Shown: in pieces, positions 63,612-64,000 of the stretch
Numbering within the stretch: position 1 is the first letter of the stretch
Layout: each line of letters starts with the position of its first letter
Assembly (NCBI RefSeq): GCF_010179735.1
Contig: NZ_JAAEEH010000007.1
Span: 1 to 64,000 of the forward strand
Length of the DNA: 64,000 nt
Reading direction: 5' to 3'
Origin: Anaerotalea alkaliphila
Lineage (GTDB): Bacteria; Bacillota; Clostridia; Lachnospirales; Vallitaleaceae
Translations under genes and position numbers: made by a program
The notes under the pieces: generated by a model
Told to the model about the DNA's origin: nothing
What the model saw: the letters and a program-made list of their open reading frames with translations, nothing else
Database searches by the model: none

Positions 63612-64000
63612 TTAGGGATTGACTCCCTGGAAATAGTCGAAGATGCCGTTGCTGGAATCCATGAACACCGTGTTGTCGCGCATCTCCCGGTAGATCTTCA
63701 TCCTCTGCATGAAGCGGTAGAATTCCAGATCCTTGGATAGGGAAAGCTGGTAGATTTCCATCGCCTCCGCATCGGCGCCCGCTTTCACGATGGCTGCCTC
63801 CGCCACTGCCTTGGCCAGGATTTCCTCCCTTTGCCTGTCTGTGGTGGCCTGGGCCTGGACATAAGCGGCATCCCCTTCCGCGATGAGCTTCTCACTCTCC
63901 TTGGCGATCTGCTTCGTCATCTTGTCTTCGATGGTGTCGATGTTGGAAGGCGGAAAATTCTTCCTGTTGATTCCGATGTCGGAGATGTACAGGCCGAAAT
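63612..64000 (-). CDS. hflC: HflC-like SPFH/band 7 protein, 5' end outside window
   Basis: The last 129 codons of a minus-strand gene that continues past 64000. The visible part ends an SPFH domain (DIGINRKNFPPSNIDTIEDKM), then has an Ala/Glu-rich coiled coil (EGDAAYVQAQATTDRQREEI, AEAAIVKAGADAEAMEIY) and the HflC-type tail KDLEFYRFMQRMKIYREMRDNTVFMDSS. HflC pairs with HflK as a membrane scaffold that modulates the FtsH protease; hflK would be expected just upstream, outside the window. An internal ATG at 63920 is not the true start. Confidence 0.85.
   Translation of the reverse strand, partial: FGLYISDIGINRKNFPPSNIDTIEDKMTKQIAKESEKLIAEGDAAYVQAQATTDRQREEILAKAVAEAAIVKAGADAEAMEIYQLSLSKDLEFYRFMQRMKIYREMRDNTVFMDSSNGIFDYFQGVNP

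Overview
The window reads as housekeeping chromosome of an anaerobic, Gram-positive Firmicute of the class Clostridia, with fairly high GC (roughly 58% by eye) and strong GC bias at third codon positions. The evidence is gene order. On the minus strand yicC-remA-gmk-rpoZ-priA-def-fmt-rsmB-rlmN-prpC-prkC-rsgA-rpe-thiN, then rpmB (plus strand), asp23-fakA, recG, plsX-acpP-rnc-smc-ftsY follows the Bacillus subtilis ylo region closely. A YugP-type metallopeptidase, an electron-bifurcating NfnAB pair and Pta-AckA point to a fermentative anaerobe. I cannot name the species. No mobile element, phage, CRISPR array, tRNA or rRNA is visible.

Layout. 1-7.6 kb: secretion, chromosome and lipid genes (ftsY, smc, rnc, acpP, plsX) and the rpmF/DUF177 pair. 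7.6-13 kb: acetate metabolism (ackA, pta), then tmcAL, a coiled-coil protein, coaD and rsmD. 13-17.3 kb: recG, fakA, asp23. 17.3-31.5 kb: rpmB alone on the plus strand, facing a 15-gene minus-strand run from yicC to thiN that joins nucleotide supply, translation initiation, rRNA methylation, replication restart and the PASTA kinase/phosphatase pair. 31.5-36.5 kb: ygiQ, an RsuA-type pseudouridine synthase, an RsmF-like methyltransferase and a small alarmone synthetase. 36.5-44.7 kb: rpsT with a long structured leader, then holA, comEC, a GerMN lipoprotein, a WalRK-like two-component system, comEA and mgsA. 44.8-49.2 kb: nadE (plus) and nfnAB. 49.2-61.3 kb: arginine and carbamoyl-phosphate genes as two divergent transcripts (argJ-argB-argD-carA-carB minus; argG-argH plus) with a cardiolipin synthase between them. 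61.3-64 kb: glgB and the 3' part of an hflC-like gene cut by the window edge.

Transcription units are unusually legible. Consensus-like sigma-A promoters with 16-18 bp spacers precede most units, and intrinsic terminators close several of them. Within operons, genes commonly overlap by 4-10 bases or sit 1-15 bases apart. The best regulatory observation is that the argJ and argG promoters share the same design: TTGCAT-N17-TATAAT overlaid by two ARG-box-like sequences with identical spacing, which predicts a common ArgR/AhrC repressor.

I did not find an undescribed system. What is unusual lies in details: ARG boxes at both arg promoters, a structured rpsT leader with a palindrome in its promoter spacer, a histidine kinase that seems to lack a normal start codon, comEA and comEC separated by signalling genes, a terminator inside the acpP-rnc operon, interleaved divergent promoters at asp23/rpmB, and several genes missing from otherwise conserved neighbourhoods (coaBC, spoVM, sdaAB-sdaAA, fabD/fabG, argC, argF).
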